DNA of 49,684 bases from Polaromonas sp. UBA5171 (GTDB lineage: Bacteria > Pseudomonadota > Gammaproteobacteria > Burkholderiales > Burkholderiaceae_C): contig DHWX01000078.1 in the NCBI GenBank assembly GCA_002413395.1, positions 1 through 49,684 of the forward strand. The letters are read 5' to 3'. The notes beneath the pieces were generated by a model that did no database searches, was not told where the DNA came from, and worked only from the letters and a program-made list of their open reading frames with translations. How positions within the stretch are numbered: position 1 is the first letter of the stretch; every line of letters begins with the position of its first letter. The translations under genes were made by a program, and so were the position numbers. Below, in pieces: positions 18,137-27,058 of this stretch.

Positions 18137-18491
18137 GGCGAACTCCACGGCTAATTGAAAGGGACACTGACACGCGCTCTGACCAATACAGCCAAAGTAC
18201 AGAACCTGTGATTGTATGCGTCGTGCGGCAGGCACTCCAGTTCCACTTCAAAGTCAAGGCGAAGCGAAACTGTGTTACGTCGCCTTGCTTGGCCGTTCGA
18301 TGGCATTGCCCGCGCCAATGCCTTGCGTCTGTCTTTGAACGGAAAATGAAACCCGAAGTTGTAACTGGTTTACCTTGGGCTTTGGCGGCTTACCTCTTTC
18401 GGCCTGCGAAGACCTGAATCCGGCGCGTTGAGCGGGTTGTCGATTCGGCATGGTGCGATTTCCCATGGATTGAGTTACCCTTCAACGCACC
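18137..18491. other. intergenic region between yajC and the FIST gene
   Basis: This 355-base divergent gap holds the candidate yajC promoter and must hold the promoter of the FIST gene. Open frames on either strand here run into the neighbouring genes in the wrong frame. No RNA gene or repeat was recognised. Confidence 0.5.
18211..18239 (-). promoter_or_regulatory. candidate promoter of yajC-secDF
   Basis: On the minus strand TGGAGT (18234-18239) and TACAAT (18211-18216) are separated by 17 bases, a fair sigma-70 type match about 75 bases before the yajC start. The -35 match is weak. It was located by eye. Confidence 0.3.
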
Positions 18492-19784
18492 ATGAAGCTT
18501 TTTCCTTATGGCCATGCCACCCATCCGCAATGGCAGATGGCCGCTGGTCTTGTGCTGGCGCAGTTGCGGGGCCACCTTGCCTTGCCCGGCTATGCCCGCT
18601 TGCCTACGCTGGCGCTGCTCTACATCACGGATCACTACGTTGCCCACGCGCAGGACATACTTGATCACCTGAGCGCCGAACTGCCCGAAATCACCGACTG
18701 GAGTGGCACGGTCGGGGTAGGCATTGCGGCAAACAACGTCGAGTATTTTGATGAGCCTGCATTGGCCGTCATGCTGTGTGAACTGCCGCATGACCAGTAC
18801 CGCGTATTTTCCGGCGTGGCGCCTTTGCCGTCGGCCAGCAGTGGCCGGTTCAAGGCGCATACTGCGCTGGTGCACGCCGACGCCACAACACCTGATGTCG
18901 CTGAGCTGATTGACGAAATGGCCCAGCGGACTGAAAGCGGCTATGTCTTTGGCGGCCTGGCGTCAAGCCGCTCCAGCAGCGTGCATTTCGCGCTGAGCGG
19001 CCATGGCAATGTCAAGGGTCAGGGCGCGGCCGGAGGAGTCTTCAGTGGTGGCCTGAGTGGCGTGGCTTTTGCCCGGGATCTTTCAGGAGGCATGGCGCTG
19101 ATGTCGCGTGTCACGCAAGGCTGTCGACCCGTCTCCGTGGATCACGAGATCACAGCCTGCGAAGTCAATGTGGTGACCGAACTGGACGGCCGACCCGCGC
19201 TGGAGGTGATGCTGGCTGATCTGGGCATATCGCTGGATCAACCGCAGGAGGCGCTGGTCAGAGTGCGAATGACACTGGTCGGCTTGACCCCCTCCGTGGA
19301 TCGCTTGAACGACATCCGCTCCAGGCACCCCGGCCAGTTTGGTGCCGAGGTAGTGGTGCGCCACATCATCGGGCTGGATCCGGCGCGCCAGGGCATTGCC
19401 ATTGCCGACGCGCCCAGCGTGGGCATGAAGCTGGCTTTTTGCGAACGCAACGCCGAGGCGGCGCGCGCCGACCTGATCCGGATTTGCGCTGAAATCCGAG
19501 AAGAGCTGGAGCCGGAAGAGCTCACGCTGGAGGTTGCCAATGCCCTGCGCGCACCTGAAGCCGAATCAGCACCGCATCCGGCCCGGCGCATCGCCGGGGC
19601 TGTTTATGTCAGCTGCTCCGGGCGCGGCGGGCCGCACTTTGGCGGACCCAGCGCCGAGCTGCAGATTGTGCGGCGCGCCTTGGGGGACGTGCCGCTGGTG
19701 GGGTTTTTTGCCGGTGGTGAAATTGCGCGCCACCAGCTCTACGGCTATACCGGCGTCCTGACGGTGTTTACGGCAGGGGACTGA
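18492..19784 (+). CDS. FIST domain sensory protein
   Basis: The 430-residue protein has the two FIST halves (F-box and intracellular signal transduction family, thought to sense small ligands such as amino acids). The N-terminal half contains ALLYITDHYVAHAQDIL and WSGTVGVGIAANNVEYFDEPA. A Gly-rich segment follows (GYVFGGLASSRSSSVHF), then the C-terminal half with SGRGGPHFGGPSAELQIVR and GDVPLVGFFAGGEIARHQLY, typical of FIST_C. No membrane segment is seen. The start is the ATG at 18492 (MKLFPYGHATHPQWQMA). It converges on the D-amino-acid dehydrogenase gene and overlaps it by 17 bases. A functional link to amino-acid sensing is possible but unproven. Confidence 0.85.
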   Translation: MKLFPYGHATHPQWQMAAGLVLAQLRGHLALPGYARLPTLALLYITDHYVAHAQDILDHLSAELPEITDWSGTVGVGIAANNVEYFDEPALAVMLCELPHDQYRVFSGVAPLPSASSGRFKAHTALVHADATTPDVAELIDEMAQRTESGYVFGGLASSRSSSVHFALSGHGNVKGQGAAGGVFSGGLSGVAFARDLSGGMALMSRVTQGCRPVSVDHEITACEVNVVTELDGRPALEVMLADLGISLDQPQEALVRVRMTLVGLTPSVDRLNDIRSRHPGQFGAEVVVRHIIGLDPARQGIAIADAPSVGMKLAFCERNAEAARADLIRICAEIREELEPEELTLEVANALRAPEAESAPHPARRIAGAVYVSCSGRGGPHFGGPSAELQIVRRALGDVPLVGFFAGGEIARHQLYGYTGVLTVFTAGD

Positions 19785-21090
19785 CGGTCTGCAGGGCTTG
19801 CCTGGCTCCAGCGCCCAGAAACGCAAAGTCCACCTCCGGCACGCGTCCGCTCACCATGTCCGCCAGCGCCTTGCCCGAGCCACACGCATGGGTCCAGCCC
19901 AATGTGCCATGGCCGGTGTTGAGAAACAGATTGCCCACACGGCTCCGGCCAATGAGCGGCAGGTTGCTTGGCGTGGTCGGGCGCAAGCCGCTCCAGAACT
20001 GCGCATGACCAAAATCCGCGGCACCAGGAAACAGTTCCTGCGCGCGCCGCACCAGCAACCGGCAACGGGTTTCGTTGAGTTGACGCCCATAGCCGCCGAG
20101 CTCGGCCGTGCCGGCAACGCGCAAGCGGTCTTCTGCCGTGCCGTTGTTCCCCCGGGTGGTGTAGCGGCTGAACACCAGTTTGTATTCGTCGTCGGTCAGC
20201 GATACCTCGTAGGCGCGCGCAGGATCGATCACCGGCACGGTGAGCGAGTAGCCCTTGGCCGGGTAGATGGGCAGCCTCAGGCCCAGCGGTGCCGCCAGAG
20301 CCGGGCTGAAGCTGCCAGCGGCCAGCACGTAGCTGTCGGCGTTCAGTTGCACATAGCGACCCGATGGATCGGTCGCCTCGACATGGCTGATCTGGTTGCC
20401 AGCGGGCACCAGGCGCGTGATGTGGTGGCTCATCAGGAAGCGCACGCCGCGCGCCTGGCACAGCCCGGCCAACGCCACAGTGAACTTGCGCGCGTCCCCT
20501 GATTCGTCCTCGGCGGTGTAGGTGGCACCGGCCAATTGCGGACGAATGGTTGCCAGTGCAGGTTCAATCGCCACCGCCTCGTCGGGAGAAATGACGCGGC
20601 GTTCACAGCCAAGCTCACACATCTGGCGCGCCGGTTCGAGCGCCTCATCGAACACTTCTTGCGAGGTGTAAAAGTGCAGAATGCCCTGCATGCGCTGGTC
20701 GTACTGGAGGCCTGTATCCTGCCGCAGTTGCTGCAGCACGCTGCGGCTGTAGATGCCCAGTTTCACGAGCTGGGCGATGTTGTGGCGCGTGCGCGCGGGT
20801 GTGCATTCACGCAGGAACTGCAGGCCCCAGGCCCACTGGCGAGGATCAGCGCGCAGTCGAAACAGCAACGGCGCGTCTTCCCTGGCCAGCCACTTGAGCG
20901 CTTTCAGCGGGGCGCCCGGATTGGCCCAGGGCTCGGCGTGACACACCGAGATTTGCCCGCCGTTGGCATGGCTGGTTTCAGCTGCAGGCAAGGCCTGCCG
21001 GTCAACCACAGTGACTTCATGACCGAGCTGGGAGAGGTACCAAGCCGAGCTGACGCCAAGCAGGCCGCTGCCGAGAACAAGAACACGCAT
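19768..21090 (-). CDS. dadA: D-amino acid dehydrogenase, small subunit type
   Basis: This FAD enzyme oxidises D-amino acids, chiefly D-alanine, to keto acids and passes electrons to the respiratory chain. The protein has 440 residues. It starts MRVLVLGSGLLGVSSAWYL with the GxGxxG dinucleotide-binding fold at residues 7-12. ETSHANGGQISVCHAEPWAN is a strong DadA signature. The C-terminal FAD loop has FWSGLRPTTPSNLPLIGR and LNTGHGTLGWTHACGSGKALAD. Compared with the Escherichia coli type there is a short extra loop around RYTTRGNNGTAEDRLRV. It follows atpC on the same strand after 133 bases. The symbol dadA is by family; substrate range is not shown. Confidence 0.9.
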   Translation of the reverse strand: MRVLVLGSGLLGVSSAWYLSQLGHEVTVVDRQALPAAETSHANGGQISVCHAEPWANPGAPLKALKWLAREDAPLLFRLRADPRQWAWGLQFLRECTPARTRHNIAQLVKLGIYSRSVLQQLRQDTGLQYDQRMQGILHFYTSQEVFDEALEPARQMCELGCERRVISPDEAVAIEPALATIRPQLAGATYTAEDESGDARKFTVALAGLCQARGVRFLMSHHITRLVPAGNQISHVEATDPSGRYVQLNADSYVLAAGSFSPALAAPLGLRLPIYPAKGYSLTVPVIDPARAYEVSLTDDEYKLVFSRYTTRGNNGTAEDRLRVAGTAELGGYGRQLNETRCRLLVRRAQELFPGAADFGHAQFWSGLRPTTPSNLPLIGRSRVGNLFLNTGHGTLGWTHACGSGKALADMVSGRVPEVDFAFLGAGARQALQTVSPLP

Positions 21091-21134
21091 ACTCAGAATC
21101 TCTTAGGCAGCCAGCCCATATGGAACGGATGCAT

Positions 21135-21158
21135 ATTGCTATCAAAAACAAGAGCAAT
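21135..21158 (+). repeat. dispersed AT-rich repeat, intergenic copy between atpC and dadA
   Basis: The sequence contains GCTATCAAAAACAAGAGCAA, flanked to form the inverted ends ATTGCT and AGCAAT (six base pairs, 12-base loop). It closely matches the copies inside fmt (7164) and, reverse-complemented, dat (29527). It could act as a weak hairpin between the atp cluster and dadA. Confidence 0.45.
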
Positions 21159-21223
21159 CAGGATCTGAAAAACTGGCTGTAACAGGTTTGGAATCTTGTT
21201 CCGGCGGTTACCGATGCCTGCCG

Positions 21224-21640
21224 TTACTTTTTCTGGCGATATTTGCGCAGCGCGGCAATCTGCGCGGCCATCACGGCGAGTTCGGACTGGGCCATGGCGA
21301 TGTCGATTTCGCTCTTGGCGTTTTTCAGGGCTTCTTCAGCGGCTGCCTTGGCAGCGCTGGCCTTGGCCTCGTCCAGGTCCTTGCCGCGAATGGCGGTATC
21401 GCTCAATACCGTGACGCAATTAGGCTGTACTTCGAGCAGTCCGCCAGCCACAAACACAAATTCTTCGGTGCCATCGGCTTTTTCAATGCGCACGGCCCCC
21501 GGTTTGATCCGGGTGATCAGTGGCGTGTGACGCGGATAGATGCCCAGCTCGCCCGCTTCCCCGGGCAACACCACAAAGGTGGCCTCGCCCGAAAAGATGG
21601 CTTCTTCTGCACTAACGACATCAACGTGGATGGTAGTCAT
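21224..21640 (-). CDS. atpC: ATP synthase F1 subunit epsilon
   Basis: Epsilon is part of the central stalk and can inhibit ATP hydrolysis. The 138-residue protein begins MTTIHVDVVSAEEAIFSGEA and has the beta-sandwich signatures VVLPGEAGELGIYPRHTPLITRI (split by turns) and VFVAGGLLEVQPNCVTVLSD. The C-terminal helical hairpin is rich in Ala and Glu (AAAEEALKNAKSEIDIA). It is the last gene of the atp cluster, 21 bases after atpD. Confidence 0.96.
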   Translation of the reverse strand: MTTIHVDVVSAEEAIFSGEATFVVLPGEAGELGIYPRHTPLITRIKPGAVRIEKADGTEEFVFVAGGLLEVQPNCVTVLSDTAIRGKDLDEAKASAAKAAAEEALKNAKSEIDIAMAQSELAVMAAQIAALRKYRQKK

Positions 21641-21661
21641 GTCAACCCCTCCGTGAGTCGG

Positions 21662-23089
21662 TTAAACTTTTTTCGCTTTTTCAAACGCTTCGTCAATGGT
21701 GCCAACCATGTAGAAGGCCTGCTCGGGCAGATGGTCGCACTCGCCAGCCACAATCATCTTGAAGCCACGAATGGTTTCGGCCAAGCTCACGTACTTGCCG
21801 GGCGAGCCGGTGAACACTTCAGCAACGTGGAACGGCTGAGACAGGAAACGCTGGATTTTGCGGGCGCGGGCTACGGCCAGCTTGTCTTCGGGGGCCAGCT
21901 CGTCCATGCCCAGAATTGCGATGATGTCGCGCAACTCCTTGTAACGCTGCAGCGTGCCCTGCACGGCACGCGCTGTGGCGTAGTGGTCTTCACCGACGAC
22001 GTTGGGGTCAAGCTGACGGCTGGTCGAATCGAGTGGGTCGACAGCGGGATAGATGCCGAGCGAAGCGATGTCCCGGCTTAGCACCACGGTGGAATCGAGG
22101 TGGGCGAAGGTGGTGGCGGGCGACGGATCGGTCAAGTCATCGGCTGGCACGTACACGGCCTGGATCGAGGTGATCGAACCGACCTTGGTGGAGGTGATGC
22201 GCTCTTGCAGGCGGCCCATTTCCTCGGCCAGCGTCGGCTGGTAGCCCACGGCGGAAGGCATGCGGCCCAGCAGTGCGGACACCTCGGTACCGGCCAGTGT
22301 GTAGCGGTAAATGTTGTCCACGAAGAACAGCACGTCGCGGCCTTCGTCCCGGAAGGACTCGGCGATCGTCAGGCCGGTCAGCGCCACGCGCAGACGGTTA
22401 CCCGGGGGCTCGTTCATCTGGCCATATACCATGGCCACCTTGGATTCGCCGAGGTTATCGAGATTCACGACGCCGGAATCGGCCATCTCGTGATAAAAGT
22501 CGTTGCCCTCGCGGGTACGTTCACCGACACCAGCAAACACTGACAGGCCCGAGTGCGCCTTGGCGATGTTGTTGATGAGTTCCATCATGTTCACGGTCTT
22601 GCCGACACCGGCGCCGCCGAACAACCCAACCTTGCCGCCCTTGGCAAAGGGGCACACCAGGTCGATCACCTTGATGCCGGTTTCCAGCAGTTCCTGGGAA
22701 GGGCTCAGTTCATCATAGGCAGGGGCCTTGCGGTGGATGGCAGCGGTAAGTTCCTGGCTCACGGGGCCACGTTCGTCAATCGGCGCACCCAGCACGTCCA
22801 TGATACGGCCCAGCGTGGCCTTGCCCACGGGTACCGTGATCTGTGCACCGGTGTTGTACACCACATTGCCGCGGCGCAGGCCATCCGACGTGCCCAACGC
22901 AATCGTGCGCACAATGCCGTCGCCGAGCTGCTGCTGGACTTCCAGCGTCAGCGCGGAACCGTCCATCTTGAGCGCGTCATAAATCTTTGGCATCTGGTCA
23001 CGGGCAAATTCCACGTCCACCACCGCGCCAATACACTGAACAATCTTGCCTTGAGCGCTTGTGTTCACTTGTAGATTCTCTTGAGCCAT
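21662..23089 (-). CDS. atpD: ATP synthase F1 subunit beta
   Basis: The catalytic subunit. The 475-residue protein shows the Walker A motif GLFGGAGVGKTVNMMELI, GVGERTREGNDFYHEM with the catalytic glutamate, Walker B DVLFFVDNIYRYTLAG, and the signature PAVDPLDSTSRQL. The start is MAQENLQVNTSAQGKIVQC at 23089. A small oddity: the family usually has FFVDNIYRFTLAG, here Tyr replaces Phe, which is conservative. It lies between atpG and atpC. Confidence 0.97.
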   Translation of the reverse strand: MAQENLQVNTSAQGKIVQCIGAVVDVEFARDQMPKIYDALKMDGSALTLEVQQQLGDGIVRTIALGTSDGLRRGNVVYNTGAQITVPVGKATLGRIMDVLGAPIDERGPVSQELTAAIHRKAPAYDELSPSQELLETGIKVIDLVCPFAKGGKVGLFGGAGVGKTVNMMELINNIAKAHSGLSVFAGVGERTREGNDFYHEMADSGVVNLDNLGESKVAMVYGQMNEPPGNRLRVALTGLTIAESFRDEGRDVLFFVDNIYRYTLAGTEVSALLGRMPSAVGYQPTLAEEMGRLQERITSTKVGSITSIQAVYVPADDLTDPSPATTFAHLDSTVVLSRDIASLGIYPAVDPLDSTSRQLDPNVVGEDHYATARAVQGTLQRYKELRDIIAILGMDELAPEDKLAVARARKIQRFLSQPFHVAEVFTGSPGKYVSLAETIRGFKMIVAGECDHLPEQAFYMVGTIDEAFEKAKKV

Positions 23090-23138
23090 GACTGAATCCT
23101 TTTTCCGTTCTGTCGTTCTTTAAATCTTGATTCGCGGC

Positions 23139-24005
23139 TTAAACCGCGGCTGCTCCAGCGACGATTTCCGAAAGTTCTTTCGTGATCGCCGCCTGTCGCG
23201 TTTTGTTGTATACCAATTTCAGTTCGTCAATCACACTGCCGGCGTTGTCGGTGGCAGCCTTCATGGCCACCATTCTGGCCGACTGCTCCGAGGCCATGTT
23301 TTCGGCCACTGACTGGAATACCAGCGCCTCCACGTAGCGCACCATCAGGTCGTCGATCACCGTCTGCGCGTCGGGCTCATAAATGTAGTCCCAGCCATGC
23401 TGGTCTTTGTCAGCCTGCAAATTGGCCGCGGTCAGCGGCAGCAACTGCTCGATCACCGGTTCCTGCTTCATCGTGTTGATGAACTTGGTGTAGCACAGAT
23501 ACACCGCCTTGATCTTGCCTTCGCTGTAGGCGTCAAGCAACACCTTGACCGGGCCGATCAATGTGTCCAGGTGCGGTTTGTCACCCAGTTGCGTGGCGTG
23601 GGAAACCACTTTGACGCCAACACGATTAAGAAACCCCAAGCCCTTGTTGCCAATGGCCACTGCCTGCGCTTCATCACCCGCAGCCTGCAAGGCCTTGAGC
23701 TGGCCCGTCACCATGCGAAGAATGTTGGTGTTCAAACCGCCGCACAGGCCCTTGTCGGTGGTCACCACGATAAAGCCGGTGGTCTTGGTGTCGTTGGACT
23801 CCATGAACGCGTGGGTGTATTCGGGGTTGGCCTGACTCAGGTTGGCTGTGATGTTACGGATCTTGTCGCTGTAAGGACGGGCGGCACGCATCCTTTCCTG
23901 CGCCTTGCGCATTTTGGAGGCCGCCACCATTTCCATGGCTTTGGTGATCTTTCTGGTGTTTTCCACCGATTTGATCTTGCCGCGTATTTCCTTGCCTGCT
24001 GCCAT
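23139..24005 (-). CDS. atpG: ATP synthase F1 subunit gamma
   Basis: Gamma is the rotating shaft. The 288-residue protein starts MAAGKEIRGKIKSVENTRKI, continues TKAMEMVAASKMRKAQ (the conserved N-terminal helix), contains TTDKGLCGGLNTNI in the middle, and ends with the C-terminal helix MVAMKAATDNAGSVIDEL and NKTRQAAITKELSEIVAGA. All of these are family signatures. Gaps: about 49 bases to atpD and 60 to atpA. Confidence 0.97.
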   Translation of the reverse strand: MAAGKEIRGKIKSVENTRKITKAMEMVAASKMRKAQERMRAARPYSDKIRNITANLSQANPEYTHAFMESNDTKTTGFIVVTTDKGLCGGLNTNILRMVTGQLKALQAAGDEAQAVAIGNKGLGFLNRVGVKVVSHATQLGDKPHLDTLIGPVKVLLDAYSEGKIKAVYLCYTKFINTMKQEPVIEQLLPLTAANLQADKDQHGWDYIYEPDAQTVIDDLMVRYVEALVFQSVAENMASEQSARMVAMKAATDNAGSVIDELKLVYNKTRQAAITKELSEIVAGAAAV

Positions 24006-24065
24006 ATGTTTCCTAAGAGGTTCCTATGGGGGAGTTCTCGAACGTTTGCCGGTCGTCAGGCAAAC

Positions 24066-25619
24066 TCAGGCGAACGATTTCTTGAACGCCGCCACCGCAG
24101 TGGTTAATTCGGCCTCAGCGTCCTTGTCCATGGCTTTGCTGGCTTCGAGTTTGGCCATCAGCGCGGCGTTCTTGTCCTTCAGCCAGGCCTGCAGGCCACG
24201 TTCGAAATCCAGAACTTTCTTGACTTCCACGTCATCCATGAAGCCCTTGTTCACGGCAAACAGCGTCACTGCCATATTGGAGATGGACAACGGTGAGTAC
24301 TGGGCCTGTTTGAGCAGTTCGGTCACGCGGGCACCGCGGTCGAGCTGCTTGCGCGTGGCCTCGTCCAGGTCGGATGCAAACTGCGCAAACGCGGCCAGTT
24401 CACGGTACTGCGCCAGGTCGGTACGGATACCGCCCGACAGACTCTTGATCAGCTTGGTCTGGGCCGCGCCACCAACGCGGGACACGGAAATACCGGCGTT
24501 GATGGCAGGCCGGATACCGGCATTGAACAGGCTGGTTTCCAGGAAAATTTGGCCATCGGTGATTGAGATCACGTTGGTTGGCACGAAGGCGGACACGTCA
24601 CCGGCTTGCGTTTCAATGATCGGCAGTGCGGTCAGGGAACCGGTCTTGCCCTTGACCGCGCCTTTGGTGAAGTCTTCGACATATTTTTCGTTCACGCGGG
24701 CGGCACGCTCCAGCAAACGGCTGTGCAGATAGAACACGTCGCCAGGGTAGGCTTCGCGGCCCGGTGGACGGCGCAACAGCAGCGAAACCTGGCGGTAAGC
24801 CACCGCCTGTTTGGAAAGGTCGTCATACACAATCAGGGCGTCCTGGCCACGGTCGCGGAAGTACTCGCCCATGGTGCAGCCAGAGTATGCGCTCACATAT
24901 TGCATGGCCGCCGATTCGGAAGCCGAGGCCGCCACCACAATGGTGTAGTCCATGGCACCGGCTTGTTCCAGCGCGCGCACAACGTTTTTGATCGAAGACG
25001 CCTTCTGGCCGATCGCCACATAGACACAGGAAACGCCTGCACCCTTCTGGTTGATGATGGTGTCAATCGCCACAGCGGTCTTGCCGGTCTGACGGTCACC
25101 GATGATCAGTTCGCGCTGACCGCGACCAATCGGCACCATGGAGTCGATGGACTTCAGGCCGGTTTGCAGTGGCTGGTCGACTGATTTACGGGCGATCACG
25201 CCGGGTGCCACCTTTTCAATCACGTCGGTCATCTTGGCGTTGATGGGGCCCTTGCCGTCGATGGGCTGGCCCAGTGCGTTGACCACGCGGCCCAGCAGTT
25301 CCGGGCCGATCGGCACTTCCAGAATGCGGCCCGTGCACTTGACGGTGTCGCCTTCGGCGATGTGCTCGTACTCGCCCAGAATCACCGAGCCGACCGAGTC
25401 GCGTTCAAGATTGAGCGCCAAACCGAAGGTGGGCGAGCCATCCGCCGTGGCGGGGAATTCAAGCATCTCGCCCTGCATCACATCGGACAGGCCATGGATG
25501 CGAACGATGCCGTCGGCCACTGACACGACGGTGCCCTGGTTACGGACGTCAGCGCTGACGGTCAAGCCTTCGATGCGGCTCTTGATCAATTCGGAAATTT
25601 CTGCGGGATTGAGTTGCAT
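24066..25619 (-). CDS. atpA: ATP synthase F1 subunit alpha
   Basis: The non-catalytic nucleotide-binding subunit. The 517-residue protein starts MQLNPAEISELIKSRIEGL. It has the P-loop LIIGDRQTGKTAVAIDTII, QDALIVYDDLSKQAVAYRQ, and the signature PAINAGISVSRVGGAAQ. It ends LTTAVAAFKKSFA, a normal C-terminus. It is preceded by atpH (60-base gap). Confidence 0.97.
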   Translation of the reverse strand: MQLNPAEISELIKSRIEGLTVSADVRNQGTVVSVADGIVRIHGLSDVMQGEMLEFPATADGSPTFGLALNLERDSVGSVILGEYEHIAEGDTVKCTGRILEVPIGPELLGRVVNALGQPIDGKGPINAKMTDVIEKVAPGVIARKSVDQPLQTGLKSIDSMVPIGRGQRELIIGDRQTGKTAVAIDTIINQKGAGVSCVYVAIGQKASSIKNVVRALEQAGAMDYTIVVAASASESAAMQYVSAYSGCTMGEYFRDRGQDALIVYDDLSKQAVAYRQVSLLLRRPPGREAYPGDVFYLHSRLLERAARVNEKYVEDFTKGAVKGKTGSLTALPIIETQAGDVSAFVPTNVISITDGQIFLETSLFNAGIRPAINAGISVSRVGGAAQTKLIKSLSGGIRTDLAQYRELAAFAQFASDLDEATRKQLDRGARVTELLKQAQYSPLSISNMAVTLFAVNKGFMDDVEVKKVLDFERGLQAWLKDKNAALMAKLEASKAMDKDAEAELTTAVAAFKKSFA

Positions 25620-25679
25620 GACTCTTTCCTTCTTTCTATGTTGTTGGCTAAAAACCTGCGCTAGCGCCGTGGCACCGGT

Positions 25680-26228
25680 TCAGGAAATCAGCGCCACTTT
25701 CATTTGCTCCAAACGGGCTTTTACCGAGGTGTCCAGCACCTCGTCACCCACCACGACTCGCACCCCGCCAATCAGGGCCGGCTCCAGTTCCACCTTGAGA
25801 TTGAGCTTGCGTCCAAAGCGCCTTTCCAGCGTGACCGCCAGGTCGCCCAGCGCCGCGCCCTCGAGAGCGAAGGCACTGTACACGGTGGCATCCGCGGAAC
25901 CGCTTTGGGCGTTTTTCAAAATGTGGAACTGGCTGGCAATTTCCGGCAGGATGCCGATGCGCCCGTTGTCAATCACGACGCGCAGGAAGTTTTTTGCCGC
26001 ATCCGGTAGTTTCGTTTTCGCAACGCTTGCGATCACTTCAAACGTCTGTTCCGCCGTTACACTGGGGTTGCCGGCAAACTGCTGCAGCTGCGTGTTGGCG
26101 GCAATGGCCGCCAACTCATCAAGCCAGGCTGCCGCGCCGTCCAGGTCAGAACCTGGCGAAACGCCTGCGGTACTGGCCTTGAACAGCGCTTCGGCATAGG
26201 GGCGGGCAATGGTGGCAAGTTCGGCCAT
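25680..26228 (-). CDS. atpH: ATP synthase F1 subunit delta
   Basis: Delta links F1 to the peripheral stalk. The protein has 182 residues and starts MAELATIARPYAEALF, the classic delta N-terminus. The C-terminal end reads IGGVRVVVGDEVLDTSVKARLEQM, the family signature. It lies between atpF (12 bases upstream) and atpA. Confidence 0.95.
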   Translation of the reverse strand: MAELATIARPYAEALFKASTAGVSPGSDLDGAAAWLDELAAIAANTQLQQFAGNPSVTAEQTFEVIASVAKTKLPDAAKNFLRVVIDNGRIGILPEIASQFHILKNAQSGSADATVYSAFALEGAALGDLAVTLERRFGRKLNLKVELEPALIGGVRVVVGDEVLDTSVKARLEQMKVALIS

Positions 26229-26240
26229 GTGTCAGCCCCT

Positions 26241-26711
26241 TTACAGTTCAGTCTTCAGGCGGCCCAGCAAGTCAGCATGCACGCTGGCATTGACTTCCTT
26301 GCGCAGAATCTGCTCGGCTCCCTTGACCGCCAGCGCCGCGACCTGTTCGCGCAGGGTTTCGCGAGCCTTGACGGTTTGCTGCTCGGCTTCCACCTTGGCG
26401 GCGGCGATGATTTTGCTGCCTTCATCGGTTGCCCTGGCTTTGGCCTCTTCAATGAGGGTCTGACCACGGCGCTCGGCTTCGGCCAGACGCACTGCCGATT
26501 CGTTGCGCGATTTGGCCAGTTCTTCTTCCACGCGCTTGTTGGCCACGGATAGTTCAGACTTGGCTTTGTCGGCAGCAGCCAGGCCGTCAGCGATTTTTTG
26601 AGCCCGCTCGTCCAGAGCCTTCGTGATGGGCGGCCACACAAATTTCATTGTGAACCACACCAGGATCGCGAAAACGATCGCTTGAACGAACAGGGTTGCG
26701 TTAATACTCAC
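26241..26711 (-). CDS. atpF: ATP synthase F0 subunit b
   Basis: Subunit b is the peripheral stalk. The 156-residue protein has one N-terminal membrane helix (MSINATLFVQAIVFAILVWF) followed by KFVWPPITKALDERAQKIADGL and a long Ala/Glu/Lys-rich coiled coil, with LIEEAKARATDEGSKII typical of b subunits. It is one gene copy, not the b/b' pair of phototrophs. It sits between atpE and atpH. Confidence 0.96.
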   Translation of the reverse strand: MSINATLFVQAIVFAILVWFTMKFVWPPITKALDERAQKIADGLAAADKAKSELSVANKRVEEELAKSRNESAVRLAEAERRGQTLIEEAKARATDEGSKIIAAAKVEAEQQTVKARETLREQVAALAVKGAEQILRKEVNASVHADLLGRLKTEL

Positions 26712-26742
26712 GGCAACACCTTTCTGTCGGGGGTTGTGACAA

Positions 26743-26991
26743 TTACTTCAGCACAAACGGGTTGGCAAACGCGAACATCATCGCGATACCGACACCGATC
26801 AGGAAAGCGGCGTCGATCAGACCTGCCAGCAGGAACATCTTGGTTTGCAGTTCATTCATCAGTTCAGGCTGACGGGCTGCGGCTTCCAGGTATTTGCTAC
26901 CCATGATGCCGATACCGATACAGGCGCCGACAGCGCCCAGGCCAATAATCAGGCCAGCGGCCAAAGCGACGAGACCGAGAACGTTTTCCAT
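26743..26991 (-). CDS. atpE: ATP synthase F0 subunit c
   Basis: The proteolipid of the rotor ring. The 82-residue protein is a helical hairpin: GLGAVGACIGIGIMGSKYLE, the polar loop ARQPELMNELQ, and a second helix with the ion-binding carboxylate Asp at about residue 60 (LLAGLIDAAFLIGVGIAMMF). The residue set suggests proton rather than sodium coupling. That is inference from the family pattern. Confidence 0.96.
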   Translation of the reverse strand: MENVLGLVALAAGLIIGLGAVGACIGIGIMGSKYLEAAARQPELMNELQTKMFLLAGLIDAAFLIGVGIAMMFAFANPFVLK

Positions 26992-27058
26992 TTAAAGCTC
27001 CTATGGATTGAATTTAACTAACAAAAAAGAAAAGAAAAGAAAACCAGACTGACAAACT

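Noticed and set aside
18390..18875. A 161-codon frame on the minus strand overlapping the FIST gene
   Set aside because: It overlaps the conserved N-terminal half of FIST and has no family resemblance.
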